Below, in pieces: positions 17,471-26,534 of a stretch of DNA of 64,000 nt (positions within the stretch are counted from its first letter, which is position 1; every line of letters starts with the position of its first letter). The position numbers were made by a program, and so were the translations under genes. The notes below the pieces were generated by a model that was not told the origin of the DNA, ran no database searches, and saw nothing but the letters and a program-made list of their open reading frames with translations. The DNA is from JAGNRR01 sp964409905 (GTDB taxonomy: Bacteria > Bacteroidota > Bacteroidia > Chitinophagales > Chitinophagaceae), in assembly GCA_964409905.1 (NCBI GenBank), contig CAYPET010000003.1, positions 62,001-126,000 on the forward strand, given 5' to 3'.

Positions 17471-19557
17471 TAACTTAAATGAATTGTAATTAATTGTCCT
17501 GTTTGTATATCTGTGCCGGGTGCCAAACTTTGCGAGCCCACCTTCCCTTTGCCTACTGGTATTACACGAAGTCCTCTACTTTCTAATATTGTCATGGCAT
17601 TTCGCAAGCCCATGCCCATCACGTTGGGTACTTGTTTTTCAGAAAAATGGACCGCCTCAGTTTCCCATTTTTTATCACTTGATGCTTTCGCAGATTTCAA
17701 CCAACCAGCATTGGCCTTATTGTTTGTTTGCATACCTAAGGCAGATGCTATCGTTGTAAACTGCTGCGCATGAATTTTTTTCAGTTCGGGTGTCTGATGC
17801 ATAGAGTCAGTATTTACATAAGACTGTGGTGTTTTAACATGCGTGGCATACAAGCGATTGGCAACTTCTTGAAAAACAGGCAAAGCCAACAACCCACCAT
17901 AATAATTTCGCGAGTTTTTACTCGTACGCACCACCACGGCAATGGTAAACTGCGGATTTTCTTTAGGAAAGAATCCAATAAAAGAAGCATGATAGACCCT
18001 GTCAGAATACCGTATACCTTCGTCAAATACACGAGCAGTGCCTGTTTTGCCACATATTTTATAGTACGGATTTTGAAGTTTTTTACCCGTTCCACGATCA
18101 ACAACTGCATACATAGCCTCTTTAATATCTTCAACTGCGTTTTGACTAACAGCTTTATCATTCAGCACTACTGGTTCAAAATGTTGTATGGTTTTACCAT
18201 ACTCCTTTATCTCTTTTACCAAATATGGCTTCATCAATTTTCCATTATTAGCTATTGCGTTATACACCATGGCCAAATGCATTGGCGTCAATTTTAAACC
18301 ATAGCCATACCCCATCGAACCAATGAGATACTCCTCACTATAAATACGCTTCTCATTTAAAACTGTCTTGCTTTCTCCTTTTATTTCGATACCGGTAGGT
18401 TTATCAAGATGAAGTTTTTTTAGATTATTTATATAGGCAACCTTATTATCACGGTAATGCTCGTAGATCATTTTAAAAAATCCAATATTAGAGGATTGCG
18501 CCAGTGCATCTGCTACTGACACCTCACCTACAGGGTGACTATCAGTTACTTTTCGGGTACCAATGCGATATGCCCCATTTCCGCAGTTAACTGATTGTTG
18601 AATGGATAATTTTTTATCATTGAGCAAAGAAATGAGCGAAATAACTTTACAAGTCGAACCCGGCTCTATCCCCATTAAGGCATAATTTTTGTCTTCATAA
18701 TAGCTTCCATCTTCTTGGCGACCCAAATTTGCGAGTGCTTTAATCTTGCCAGTTTTAGTTTCCATGACGATACATGTTCCAAATGAAGCTTCATCAAGCT
18801 GTAACTGTTTCATTAAGGCATTTTCAGCAACATCCTGAATATTCATATCCAGGGTAGTGATAATATCCTTACCATTAACTGGTTCAATTTCCGAACCATC
18901 AACTGGCATGTAAGTGCCACCGGCAATTTTGCGCACTATCCGCTTACCCTCTTTGCCTTTCAAACTTTCATTAAAAGCTTCCTCTATGCCCACATTTTGT
19001 GCGTTTTGCCTATAAATGCCTACTGTACGATTTGCAAGAATACCAAAGGGATTCATGCGCTTGATGCGCGCTTCTGCAATGAATCCACCTTTGTTTGCAC
19101 CCTTATTAAAAGGAACCAACTCTTTTATATCAAGATACTGCGAGTAGCTAACTTTTCGTGCTAAGAGGTAATACTGATTGCCTTTCTCTTGTTGCTTTTT
19201 CAACTCGTAGTTATAATCTGCGGCGGTTTTGTCACGATCATACAGTATTTGAGCAAGACTGATAGATAAGGCATTTATGTATTTATTAAATGTATCCTTA
19301 GGTATGGCTACCAGGTCTAATCGTATGTCAAACTCTGGTATTGAAGATGACAGCAAACTACCATCTTCTGTATAAATATTACCACGCTCAGGTTGCAGCA
19401 CCTCTAAGTCGGTGTATAAACTATCGGCATACGAACGAAGCTCTGGACCATCTTTAAAAATAATGAGCGCTCCTTTAGCTAATATGACCATGGCAAATAA
19501 GCACATGCCCACAAAACATAAATAAACCCGCAATCGAATTACTTTATCGGCACTCAT
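17470..19557 (-). CDS. ftsI: Septal transpeptidase FtsI (PBP3) with PASTA domain
   Basis: FtsI is the class B penicillin-binding protein that crosslinks septal peptidoglycan together with FtsW. In 695 residues it has a membrane helix (about 9-33), the dimerisation/pedestal domain, and the transpeptidase domain with the active-site STCK (301-304), SSN (355-357) and KTGT (504-507). A C-terminal PASTA domain (about 633-695) begins at VPNVMGMGLRNA. E. coli FtsI lacks PASTA; PASTA-bearing FtsI is usual in Bacteroidota. Start overlaps ftsL by 4 bases (ATGA-type junction). Confidence 0.96.
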   Translation of the reverse strand: MSADKVIRLRVYLCFVGMCLFAMVILAKGALIIFKDGPELRSYADSLYTDLEVLQPERGNIYTEDGSLLSSSIPEFDIRLDLVAIPKDTFNKYINALSISLAQILYDRDKTAADYNYELKKQQEKGNQYYLLARKVSYSQYLDIKELVPFNKGANKGGFIAEARIKRMNPFGILANRTVGIYRQNAQNVGIEEAFNESLKGKEGKRIVRKIAGGTYMPVDGSEIEPVNGKDIITTLDMNIQDVAENALMKQLQLDEASFGTCIVMETKTGKIKALANLGRQEDGSYYEDKNYALMGIEPGSTCKVISLISLLNDKKLSIQQSVNCGNGAYRIGTRKVTDSHPVGEVSVADALAQSSNIGFFKMIYEHYRDNKVAYINNLKKLHLDKPTGIEIKGESKTVLNEKRIYSEEYLIGSMGYGYGLKLTPMHLAMVYNAIANNGKLMKPYLVKEIKEYGKTIQHFEPVVLNDKAVSQNAVEDIKEAMYAVVDRGTGKKLQNPYYKICGKTGTARVFDEGIRYSDRVYHASFIGFFPKENPQFTIAVVVRTSKNSRNYYGGLLALPVFQEVANRLYATHVKTPQSYVNTDSMHQTPELKKIHAQQFTTIASALGMQTNNKANAGWLKSAKASSDKKWETEAVHFSEKQVPNVMGMGLRNAMTILESRGLRVIPVGKGKVGSQSLAPGTDIQTGQLITIHLS

Positions 19558-19892
19558 TTAGTGGGTGTTTTTTTGGGTTGAACTTCTATTTTACTCGGCG
19601 GTGAACTTAATACATCCAAACCTTGATGCATGGCCTGCTTAGCCAACTCACTTTCTTTTGTCATGTACATGAGTTGGGACTTCTGATCAATATAGTACCA
19701 GCGCAACTGTTTTAATTCTGTACTTTTTTGATTTAAATCACGAATCGTATTTTCCGTAAAGTGAACTACAAATATGTTTAAAATAAAAAACGACATAAGA
19801 ACAACAATGAGCGGTATGTTTTTTACCAACCCCTGTATTCCCCAGTCTTCAAGCTTTTTTTGCCAGCCCGTTTTGTTTTTTGTTCTATTCAT
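19554..19892 (-). CDS. ftsL: FtsL-like divisome protein
   Basis: The 112-residue protein has a basic cytoplasmic head, a single membrane helix (about 26-46, IPLIVVLMSFFILNIFVV), then a periplasmic coiled-coil-like segment (FTENTIRDLNQKSTELKQLR) and a Pro/Lys-rich end. This is the architecture of FtsL/DivIC proteins, which act as scaffolds between FtsQ and FtsW/FtsI. Sequence conservation in this family is very low; the call depends on size, topology and its place between rsmH and ftsI. It lies one base after rsmH and overlaps ftsI. Confidence 0.85.
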   Translation of the reverse strand: MNRTKNKTGWQKKLEDWGIQGLVKNIPLIVVLMSFFILNIFVVHFTENTIRDLNQKSTELKQLRWYYIDQKSQLMYMTKESELAKQAMHQGLDVLSSPPSKIEVQPKKTPTK

Positions 19893-19893
19893 A

Positions 19894-20841
19894 CTAACTA
19901 ATTCTTTCGGCGTAACGAATTTTTGCGCTACGCGATCTGTTATTTTCTCTGAGTTCTATGGTCCCTGGTTTGATAGGTTTTAGTATTTTCAATCGAAAAC
20001 CATCTTTTTGATTGTCGATTTTTCTGCCCAACAATTGTTCTTCAGCAGTAAGCGTCTCGGTTGTAAACTCTTTAAACACCTCCTTTACCACCTGATCTTC
20101 CAATGAGTGAAATGTGATGATTACCACCCGTCCACCAATTGCCAGTTGAGGAATGACACCTTTTAGTAAAGCTCGAATTGCACCTAGCTCATCATTCACT
20201 TCAATTCGTATTGACTGAAAAACCTTTGCCAAATAAGTATTTACTTTCCCTCGCACAATGGGCATTACCGTCTGCACCAATTGCTGTGTGGTTCTAATTG
20301 GCGAGTGTATCCGCGCTTGCACAATCACTTTGGCCAATGTTTTTGCATTGGTTACCTGACCATATTGTTCAAAGAGCTTTTGAAGCCGCTCTTCATCATA
20401 TTTGTTAATTACATCAGCCGCTGTAAAAGGCTGTCGAGTATCCATGCGCATATCCAACTCGCCATCGAAGCGAATTGAAAACCCACGATCGGCGGTATCA
20501 AACTGATAGGAACTTACTCCTAAGTCTGCCAGCACACCATGTAAGGGAACGCAGGCATATAAACGTGCAAACCTGGCTGCATATTTAAAGTTTTCACCAA
20601 CGAAAATCAATTTTTCGTTCTCGGGTATATTCCGGCTTGCATCTTTATCCTGATCAAATGCGATTAACTTTCCTGTGTCTAATCGCTTTAATATTTCGGC
20701 ACTATGACCGCCGCCGCCAAAGGTGGCGTCGAGGTAGTTACCTTGAGGATTGATGTTTAATGCGTCAATACACTCTTGTAAAAGAACAGATTTATGATAA
20801 TTGCTCGTCTTCGCATCATAATTCTTCTTGTGTTCTTTCAT
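19894..20841 (-). CDS. rsmH: 16S rRNA m4C1402 methyltransferase RsmH (MraW)
   Basis: RsmH methylates N4 of C1402 in 16S rRNA in the decoding centre. The 315-residue product starts with YHKSVLLQECIDAL, has the SAM-binding motif LDATFGGGGHSAEIL (about 37-51), the GVLADLGVSSYQFD motif, the FQSIRIEVNDEL motif and the C-terminal FHSLEDQVVKEVFKE and ENNRSRSAKIRYAER motifs. All family landmarks are present at normal spacing. Second gene of the dcw operon, 22 bases after mraZ. Confidence 0.96.
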   Translation of the reverse strand: MKEHKKNYDAKTSNYHKSVLLQECIDALNINPQGNYLDATFGGGGHSAEILKRLDTGKLIAFDQDKDASRNIPENEKLIFVGENFKYAARFARLYACVPLHGVLADLGVSSYQFDTADRGFSIRFDGELDMRMDTRQPFTAADVINKYDEERLQKLFEQYGQVTNAKTLAKVIVQARIHSPIRTTQQLVQTVMPIVRGKVNTYLAKVFQSIRIEVNDELGAIRALLKGVIPQLAIGGRVVIITFHSLEDQVVKEVFKEFTTETLTAEEQLLGRKIDNQKDGFRLKILKPIKPGTIELRENNRSRSAKIRYAERIS

Positions 20842-20863
20842 TCATCTTTTAACTAATGCTCAT

Positions 20864-21340
20864 CTATTTATCTAAAGAATCCAACGGATTCAAAAAATCA
20901 CCCCCTAATACTTCACTGGCCAAGGCGTTTAAGTCTTCAGCACTAAAGCTTGTCACTTCTTTATAGGTATCTGCCGCCCATATTTCCACTTTATTCATCT
21001 GCGCAGAAAAAACGATGTCTTTTTTCATTCCCGCGTGCTCTAACATTTGCTTGGGCAATAAAATCCGACCAGCAGTATCTGGACTAAGCCTTGTAGCACC
21101 GCTCAAAAACATTCTGCGCAGCGCTCGCCCTTTCGGATTGTAATCATTGATTTGGCTAAACTTATTCTCGACCAACTTCCACTGAGGAAGCGTATAAAGC
21201 GTCAAGCATTTTTCGAAACCTCTATTTAATACAAACTCTCCATCCTCTCCGGCATCAAGTTGTTTCTTGTAGCCTGACGGGAGCTTCAAACGCCCTTTGG
21301 CGTCAAGTGATAATTCGTATTCTCCTAATAGGCCTTGCAT
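20864..21340 (-). CDS. mraZ: Transcriptional regulator MraZ
   Basis: MraZ is a double AbrB-fold DNA-binding protein that represses its own dcw operon in E. coli. The two repeats each carry the DxxxR signature, here LDAKGRL near residue 13 and PDTAGRILLP in the second half. I place the start at 21340 (MQGLLGEYELSLDAKGR, 158 residues), because the family normally begins just before the first GEYE strand. A longer frame opens at 21379 but would run through TGGGA repeats that look like the operator. First gene of the cluster. Confidence 0.9.
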   Translation of the reverse strand: MQGLLGEYELSLDAKGRLKLPSGYKKQLDAGEDGEFVLNRGFEKCLTLYTLPQWKLVENKFSQINDYNPKGRALRRMFLSGATRLSPDTAGRILLPKQMLEHAGMKKDIVFSAQMNKVEIWAADTYKEVTSFSAEDLNALASEVLGGDFLNPLDSLDK

Positions 21341-21361
21341 GTGTTCCGTTGGTACCTTTTC

Positions 21362-21386
21362 TCCCACAAAGTAACACATTTTCCCA
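21362..21386 (-). promoter_or_regulatory. Candidate MraZ operator repeats
   Basis: Read on the minus strand, two TGGGA pentamers lie exactly 20 bases apart with a degenerate TGTTA at the midpoint, giving three elements on a 10-base period. E. coli MraZ binds three TGGGN direct repeats with 5-base spacers, so both motif and phase fit. The block lies 22 bases upstream of the preferred mraZ start. Autoregulation is inferred. Confidence 0.45.
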
Positions 21387-21736
21387 CTTTTTTACCTAAT
21401 TTTTACATATTCTTCTTTTCCACAAATACAAAAGTGGCTCAAAGCATTGTCAATATTAGGTTTTAAGCCATGAAGGATTCCCATTTTTTACAAACAACTG
21501 TATAACCTGTGAATGTTCTGTGCACATTGGCCATTTAACTGTGAATAGACGTTTGTATATGTTAGTATGAGTATAGATTAACTGTAAAAGCTGTGATATT
21601 GACGTTTGTTTCCTGCTAAATACTAATCATTAAAATGTAAACCGTTTGACCATTGTGAACGCCAATCCTTCACATGAATATTGTTTAATACATACTTCTT
21701 GGCAGCAATCGAAGGTTTTATCTCTACCCATTTTAC

Positions 21737-21744
21737 TATTTTTG
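21737..21744 (+). promoter_or_regulatory. -7 element of recG
   Basis: A perfect TAttTTTG ends four bases before the recG ATG at 21749. An in-frame TGA at 21743-21745 excludes an earlier start. If this element is used, the recG message is leaderless or nearly so. No good -33 TTTG is visible at 19-21 bases upstream. Confidence 0.4.
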
Positions 21745-21748
21745 ATTC

Positions 21749-23863
21749 ATGCCCACACCATTAAGTGAACATAACAAATTGAACACCCCAATTGAATTCC
21801 TGAAAGGAGTGGGACCAATGCGGGCTAAATGGTTACATGACCAACTAAACATTTCGAGATTTGAAGATTTACTGTACTTTTTCCCTTTTCGGTATGAGGA
21901 TAAGTCAAACCTCAAAAAAATAATCGACATCACGGATGGTGAACAAGTTTTAGTTAGGGGGCGTATTAAGGACTATGAGGAAATTGGTGTTGGTCACAAA
22001 AAAAGATTGGTTGCTTATCTCCAAGATGATACAGGAATCATGGAGTTGGTTTGGTTTCGAAGTATTGCATGGATAAAAAAGACGCTTGCCAATGCAAGCA
22101 ATGTGCAGGTTTTTGGAAAAGCCAATTACTTTAATCGCAAAATAAGTATCACGCACCCGGAAATGGAAAGCATCCAAACTGATAGTGCTAATACAGAATT
22201 GGCACTATTTCCAGTATACTCCAGCACCGAAATGTTGAAAGCAAAAAACTTGAACGGCAAACAATTTGCCAAGTTAGTGGCAACTTTATTGGAGCAAATC
22301 AATGTTAAAGATGTGCCCGAGAATCTACCTCAATCAATACTAGAAGCAAATCAATTCTTGCCCCGATTAACCGCATTAATACAATTACACTTTCCGCAAA
22401 ATCAAAAACAACTGCATCTTGCCAAGGAGCGCCTAAAGTTTGAGGAACTTTTTATTGACCAAATGAATATCTGCAAACTCAAATTAAATAAAAGCAAGAC
22501 ACCAGGACACTATTTTGAAAAAGTAGGTACTTATTTTAATGAATTTTATTATAACAATTTACCCTTCGACCTAACCGATGATCAAAAACAAGTTTTAAAA
22601 GAAATACGACAAGACACCAAAACGGGCTATCAAATGAATCGTTTGTTGCAAGGCGATGTTGGTAGCGGTAAAACAATCGTTGCGCTGTTAAGCATGTTAT
22701 TGGCAAAAGATAACGGATTTCAGGCTTGCTTAATCGCACCCACAGAGATTCTTTCGCAGCAGCATTATCAAAGCATCAAAAAATTACTACACCATCAAAA
22801 TATTAAAGTAGCACTCCTAACCGGCGGCACAAAAGGTGCTGATAAAAAGAAAATACTTGAATACTTAAAGAACGGGGAATTAGATATTGTGATTGGCACT
22901 CATGCTATACTTGAACCACGTGTACTTTTTAATAATCTGGGATTATGCATTATAGACGAACAACATCGATTCGGGGTAGCGCAACGAGCAAAAATGTGGG
23001 AGAAAAATACCACCCCGCCGCATATTTTAGTAATGACAGCCACACCTATACCGCGAACCTTGGCCATGACTACCTACGGAGATTTAGAGGTGAGCATTAT
23101 CAAAAAACTACCACCGGGCAGAAAGGTAATTCGCACCGTACATCGCACGGATAACAAACGCTCAGAAGTGATGCACTTCATAAAAAATGAGATTACTCAA
23201 GGCAGACAAGTATACATCGTTTATCCACTGATAGAAGAAAGTGAAAAGTTAGATTATGAAAACCTCGAACAGGGATACGAACTTGTTTCAACCTACTTTC
23301 CCGGACACACCTATCATGTAGCCATGGTGCATGGCAGGCAAACCCTTGAGGAGCGCGAACATAATATGCAAGGTTTTATCAATGGCACGGCACAGATATT
23401 GGTGGCCACTACCGTCATTGAAGTAGGTGTTGATGTGCCAAATGCTTCGGTGATGATTATTGAAAGTGCGGAGCGATTTGGCCTTTCTCAAATGCATCAA
23501 CTACGTGGACGTGTAGGTCGAGGTGCAGCTGCTAGCTATTGCATTTTGATGACCGGAAGAAAGCCAACCGAAGATGCTAAAAAGAGAATCCAAACAATGG
23601 TAAACCATAGCAGCGGCTTTGAAATCAGTAAAATAGACCTAGAGTTACGTGGCCCGGGCGACCTTTATGGTACAAAGCAAAGTGGCATATTGCAATACAA
23701 ACTTGCCAACATTATAGAAGACGGCCATCTATTATCATTAGCCCGCAATTATGCTTTACAATTATTAAGCAATGACCCACAATTGCATAAAGCTGAACAT
23801 GCCGGACTGAAGCGTTACCTCAGCACCCTAAAAGACAATGTCAACTGGATTGAGATTAGCTAA
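21749..23863 (+). CDS. recG: ATP-dependent DNA helicase RecG
   Basis: RecG remodels stalled replication forks and branch-migrates Holliday junctions. The 704-residue product has the N-terminal wedge/OB domain (about 60-170, with VLVRGRIKDYEE), helicase motif I GDVGSGKT (302-309), the DEQH box in CIIDEQHRFGV, motif III MTATPIPRTLAM, and the C-terminal helicase half with ATTVIEVGVDVPNA and QLRGRVGRG. The RGPGDLYGTKQSG motif near the end is characteristic of RecG. Length is normal. It converges on rseP with 10 bases between the stops. Confidence 0.96.
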   Translation: MPTPLSEHNKLNTPIEFLKGVGPMRAKWLHDQLNISRFEDLLYFFPFRYEDKSNLKKIIDITDGEQVLVRGRIKDYEEIGVGHKKRLVAYLQDDTGIMELVWFRSIAWIKKTLANASNVQVFGKANYFNRKISITHPEMESIQTDSANTELALFPVYSSTEMLKAKNLNGKQFAKLVATLLEQINVKDVPENLPQSILEANQFLPRLTALIQLHFPQNQKQLHLAKERLKFEELFIDQMNICKLKLNKSKTPGHYFEKVGTYFNEFYYNNLPFDLTDDQKQVLKEIRQDTKTGYQMNRLLQGDVGSGKTIVALLSMLLAKDNGFQACLIAPTEILSQQHYQSIKKLLHHQNIKVALLTGGTKGADKKKILEYLKNGELDIVIGTHAILEPRVLFNNLGLCIIDEQHRFGVAQRAKMWEKNTTPPHILVMTATPIPRTLAMTTYGDLEVSIIKKLPPGRKVIRTVHRTDNKRSEVMHFIKNEITQGRQVYIVYPLIEESEKLDYENLEQGYELVSTYFPGHTYHVAMVHGRQTLEEREHNMQGFINGTAQILVATTVIEVGVDVPNASVMIIESAERFGLSQMHQLRGRVGRGAAASYCILMTGRKPTEDAKKRIQTMVNHSSGFEISKIDLELRGPGDLYGTKQSGILQYKLANIIEDGHLLSLARNYALQLLSNDPQLHKAEHAGLKRYLSTLKDNVNWIEIS

Positions 23864-23873
23864 TAAAAAATAT

Positions 23874-25268
23874 TTATTGAAAAAGTCGCCAAATATCAAG
23901 ACCGTTTGCATAAAGCATTAGAGCAAGTAACAACACCAGGCCAACACCATTTGCTTTCTCGATGACACTATCTTTTACTTTTATACCCGTAATCATTTCG
24001 AACAACAGAAACAGCACATAGCCACCATCTAAACCTGGAATAGGCAACAAATTCATAAATGCAAGAATGATAGATATAAATGCAGTAAGCTGAAGAAACA
24101 TTAGCATATCAAACTCACCTGGAAAAAGACCTCCTATAGATCCAAAACCTCCGAGGCTTTCGCTCACTTTTACCTCGGGCGATGTAAAAATTAATCGGAG
24201 TTGACCAATGTATTCCATCAGCTTTTCACCTGTAAAAGAAATGCCTTTGGGTATAGCCTGTACAAAAGAATAATTTTTTGTTTCGAATTTCAAAAATCGG
24301 TCTGCTGTTAAAGCGTAAACCTGGAATTCTCCTTTATCAGTCAGCTTTGCCACTTTATTAATCGTATCCCCTCCTCGAACAATCAGCATATCAACTTCGT
24401 TGGTTTCATCAGGGTTTTTCTGAACCACTTTTTTAGCCGCGCGGGCTATATCAATTTGATAAGGCGATGCCAACTCATTGATGCCTACAATCTTGTCACC
24501 CTTTTGAAAAATATTCTTATTAATACTGTTCGCCGGCATAGAGTCTATTACAAATGGATATCGCGGTGCCACCATACTGGCTTTTTTTGATTTAAGCATA
24601 TGGCGCATAGTTCCGGCTGGAATATTGACGACAATCTCTTTGCCGTCACGGATTACAGTAAAATTTTTGGCTTCGCCGTAAAACATCGTTTTGCCAATCT
24701 CATCAAAAGTCTGAATACGCACGTCTCCAACTTTTACGATATTATCACCCTCCATGAGGCCAATACTCTTACCTAAACTATCCACATGAACACCATAAGT
24801 TACATTCGCTATGGGCAATTTATTTTCACCCCAACCAGCAAAAATGGCTATGTATATTACCATGGCCAGTAATACGTTCATAATAATACCCCCGAGCATA
24901 ATCAATAACTTCTGCCATGACTTCTTACTTCTATATTCCCATGGTTGCGGCTCACCTTTCAATGCTTCTTTGTCGGTACTTTCGTCAATCATGCCTGCAA
25001 TTTTTACGTAACCACCTAATGGAAACCAACCCAGGCCATATTCTGTTTCGCCAATTTTCTTTTTGAATAACGAAAAATTCATAAAGGTTGCGAAAGGGAA
25101 AAAGAAATCAAAGAATAGGTAAAATTTCTCCACCCGTGTTTTAAACAATTTGGCAAATAGAAAATGGCCAAACTCATGAATAATGATTAAAATGGAAAGC
25201 GCAGCGAAAAACTGTATCACTTTCATTAGTGTTGGCGATATAGCCAATAAAATATTTAGTAAATCCAT
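23874..25268 (-). CDS. rseP: Site-2 intramembrane metalloprotease RseP
   Basis: RseP cleaves membrane-bound anti-sigma factors and remnant signal peptides within the membrane. The 464-residue protein has the zinc motif HEFGH (31-35) in its first helix, a second metal ligand in PGLDGG (Asp 414), and a central periplasmic region with PDZ-like features (GLMEGDNIVKVGD and a second half-domain with KGDKIVGINE). Four membrane segments are seen. It lies one base after dxr, a conserved partnership in many bacteria. The predicted membrane-spanning sigma regulator at 30.3-31.9 kb is a possible substrate, but nothing in the sequence proves this. Confidence 0.93.
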   Translation of the reverse strand: MDLLNILLAISPTLMKVIQFFAALSILIIIHEFGHFLFAKLFKTRVEKFYLFFDFFFPFATFMNFSLFKKKIGETEYGLGWFPLGGYVKIAGMIDESTDKEALKGEPQPWEYRSKKSWQKLLIMLGGIIMNVLLAMVIYIAIFAGWGENKLPIANVTYGVHVDSLGKSIGLMEGDNIVKVGDVRIQTFDEIGKTMFYGEAKNFTVIRDGKEIVVNIPAGTMRHMLKSKKASMVAPRYPFVIDSMPANSINKNIFQKGDKIVGINELASPYQIDIARAAKKVVQKNPDETNEVDMLIVRGGDTINKVAKLTDKGEFQVYALTADRFLKFETKNYSFVQAIPKGISFTGEKLMEYIGQLRLIFTSPEVKVSESLGGFGSIGGLFPGEFDMLMFLQLTAFISIILAFMNLLPIPGLDGGYVLFLLFEMITGIKVKDSVIEKANGVGLVLLLALMLYANGLDIWRLFQ

Positions 25269-25269
25269 A

Positions 25270-26424
25270 TTAGTCTTTAATTAATCGTTGGCAGTATTGC
25301 CGGGTGTGTAAATCAGTTTGCGTATAATCATGTAAACTGGGGGTTTCAATAAAATCTACTTTTTCCAAACAATTTTCAATTAGCTCACTCATTTCCAAAA
25401 AGCCAATTTTATTCTTCAAAAAGGATTCTACTACTACTTCGTTTGCTGCATTAAGTATACATGGCGCATTTCCTCCTTTTATCATTGCCTCTTTAGCCAG
25501 ACTCAAATTTCGAAATGTTTTATAATCGGGCGCCTCGAAATTCAAAGAGGCAAATTTCTTTATATCAAAACGTGGAAAATTGTTTGCAATACGCTCCGGG
25601 TATGCTAAGGCATACTGAATTGGCAACTTCATATCAGGAAGTCCAAGCTGCGCCTTTTGGGACCCATCAACAAACTCTACTAAAGAATGGATTATGGATT
25701 GTGGATGAATTACTACATCAATTTGCTCATTTTCTAAGCCAAACAACCATTTTGCTTCTATCATTTCCAGCCCTTTATTCATTAAAGATGCTGAGTCTAT
25801 AGTGATTTTGGCACCCATAGTCCAGTTTGGATGTTGCAAGGCATGATCCTTTTTCACGTTAACCAAATAGTTGGTTTTCTTACCTAAAAAAGGCCCTCCG
25901 GAGGCAGTCAATATCACCTTGCTGATTTCCGCCAGGTTCTCGCCAACCAGGCATTGAAAAATTGCGGAGTGCTCACTATCTACCGGAATTAAGCGCGCAC
26001 CCGTTTTAGCCACTGTGGCCATAACTATATCACCTGCCACTACCAATGTTTCCTTATTGGCCAAGGCAATTGTTTTTCCTTGTTCTGCGGCCGCCAGGGT
26101 AGATGATAATCCTGCAAAACCAACAATACTTGCCACAAGGATATCGTACACATCGCTTGCCGCAACATCAGTCAGCGAAGCTTCGCCTGAATAAACTTTT
26201 ATAGGCTCATGCTGCAAAGCTTCTTGCACTTGTTTATACTTCTCTTCATTTGCAATAATGGCAATATTGGGTTTGAACTTGATACACTGTTCTATCAACA
26301 ATGCCGCGTTACTGTGAGCAGACAATACCTCTACCGAAAATTTATCCGGGTGTTGTTCAATGACATCTAATGCTTGCGTACCTATCGAACCCGTACTGCC
26401 GTATATGGCTATGCGTTTACTCAT
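25270..26424 (-). CDS. dxr: 1-deoxy-D-xylulose 5-phosphate reductoisomerase
   Basis: DXR converts DXP to 2-C-methyl-D-erythritol 4-phosphate, the committed step of the non-mevalonate isoprenoid pathway, using NADPH and a divalent metal. The 384-residue product has the N-terminal NADPH motif IYGSTGSIGTQALDVI, the ALANKETLVVAGD motif, the metal-binding PVDSEHSAIFQ motif, ILTASGGPF, and the NWTMGAKITIDSASLMNKGLE region in the expected order. All are intact. It feeds isoprenoid lipid carriers to the MraY/MurG steps encoded nearby. Confidence 0.96.
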   Translation of the reverse strand: MSKRIAIYGSTGSIGTQALDVIEQHPDKFSVEVLSAHSNAALLIEQCIKFKPNIAIIANEEKYKQVQEALQHEPIKVYSGEASLTDVAASDVYDILVASIVGFAGLSSTLAAAEQGKTIALANKETLVVAGDIVMATVAKTGARLIPVDSEHSAIFQCLVGENLAEISKVILTASGGPFLGKKTNYLVNVKKDHALQHPNWTMGAKITIDSASLMNKGLEMIEAKWLFGLENEQIDVVIHPQSIIHSLVEFVDGSQKAQLGLPDMKLPIQYALAYPERIANNFPRFDIKKFASLNFEAPDYKTFRNLSLAKEAMIKGGNAPCILNAANEVVVESFLKNKIGFLEMSELIENCLEKVDFIETPSLHDYTQTDLHTRQYCQRLIKD

Positions 26425-26438
26425 ATATAAAAGAGTCG

Positions 26439-26446
26439 CAAAATTA
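26439..26446 (-). promoter_or_regulatory. -7 element of dxr
   Basis: On the minus strand the sequence reads TAatTTTG, a perfect -7 match, ending 14 bases before the dxr ATG. No matching -33 element is clear. It would drive the dxr-rseP pair. Confidence 0.4.
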
Positions 26447-26534
26447 GTTATTTAAAAGAGTCCACATGGAATTATTCTTGTTTTTAATTATGAATATCAT
26501 ATTAGAGCCTTAACTTTAGACTTTCTTTATAATA

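Larger units (their letters stand above)
21341..21748. other. Divergent intergenic region, mraZ / recG
   Basis: This 408-base A+T-rich spacer separates the dcw operon from recG. Besides the TGGGA repeats near mraZ and a -7 element next to recG, it holds two copies of a degenerate 19-base direct repeat, CTGTGA-ATA/TATT-GACGTTTGT, at about 21539-21556 and 21591-21609, and a further CTGTGAAT near 21509. I see no credible coding sequence in either direction. The dcw promoter should lie here but no clear -33/-7 pair was found on the minus strand. Confidence 0.5.

Noticed and set aside
17520..18297. Plus-strand frames opposite ftsI
   Set aside because: They are antisense shadows without start context, signal or family match.
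21341..21379. Longer mraZ start (MCYFVGEKVPTEH)
   Set aside because: It would place the TGGGA repeats around and within the coding start; the family normally begins at the GEYE strand.
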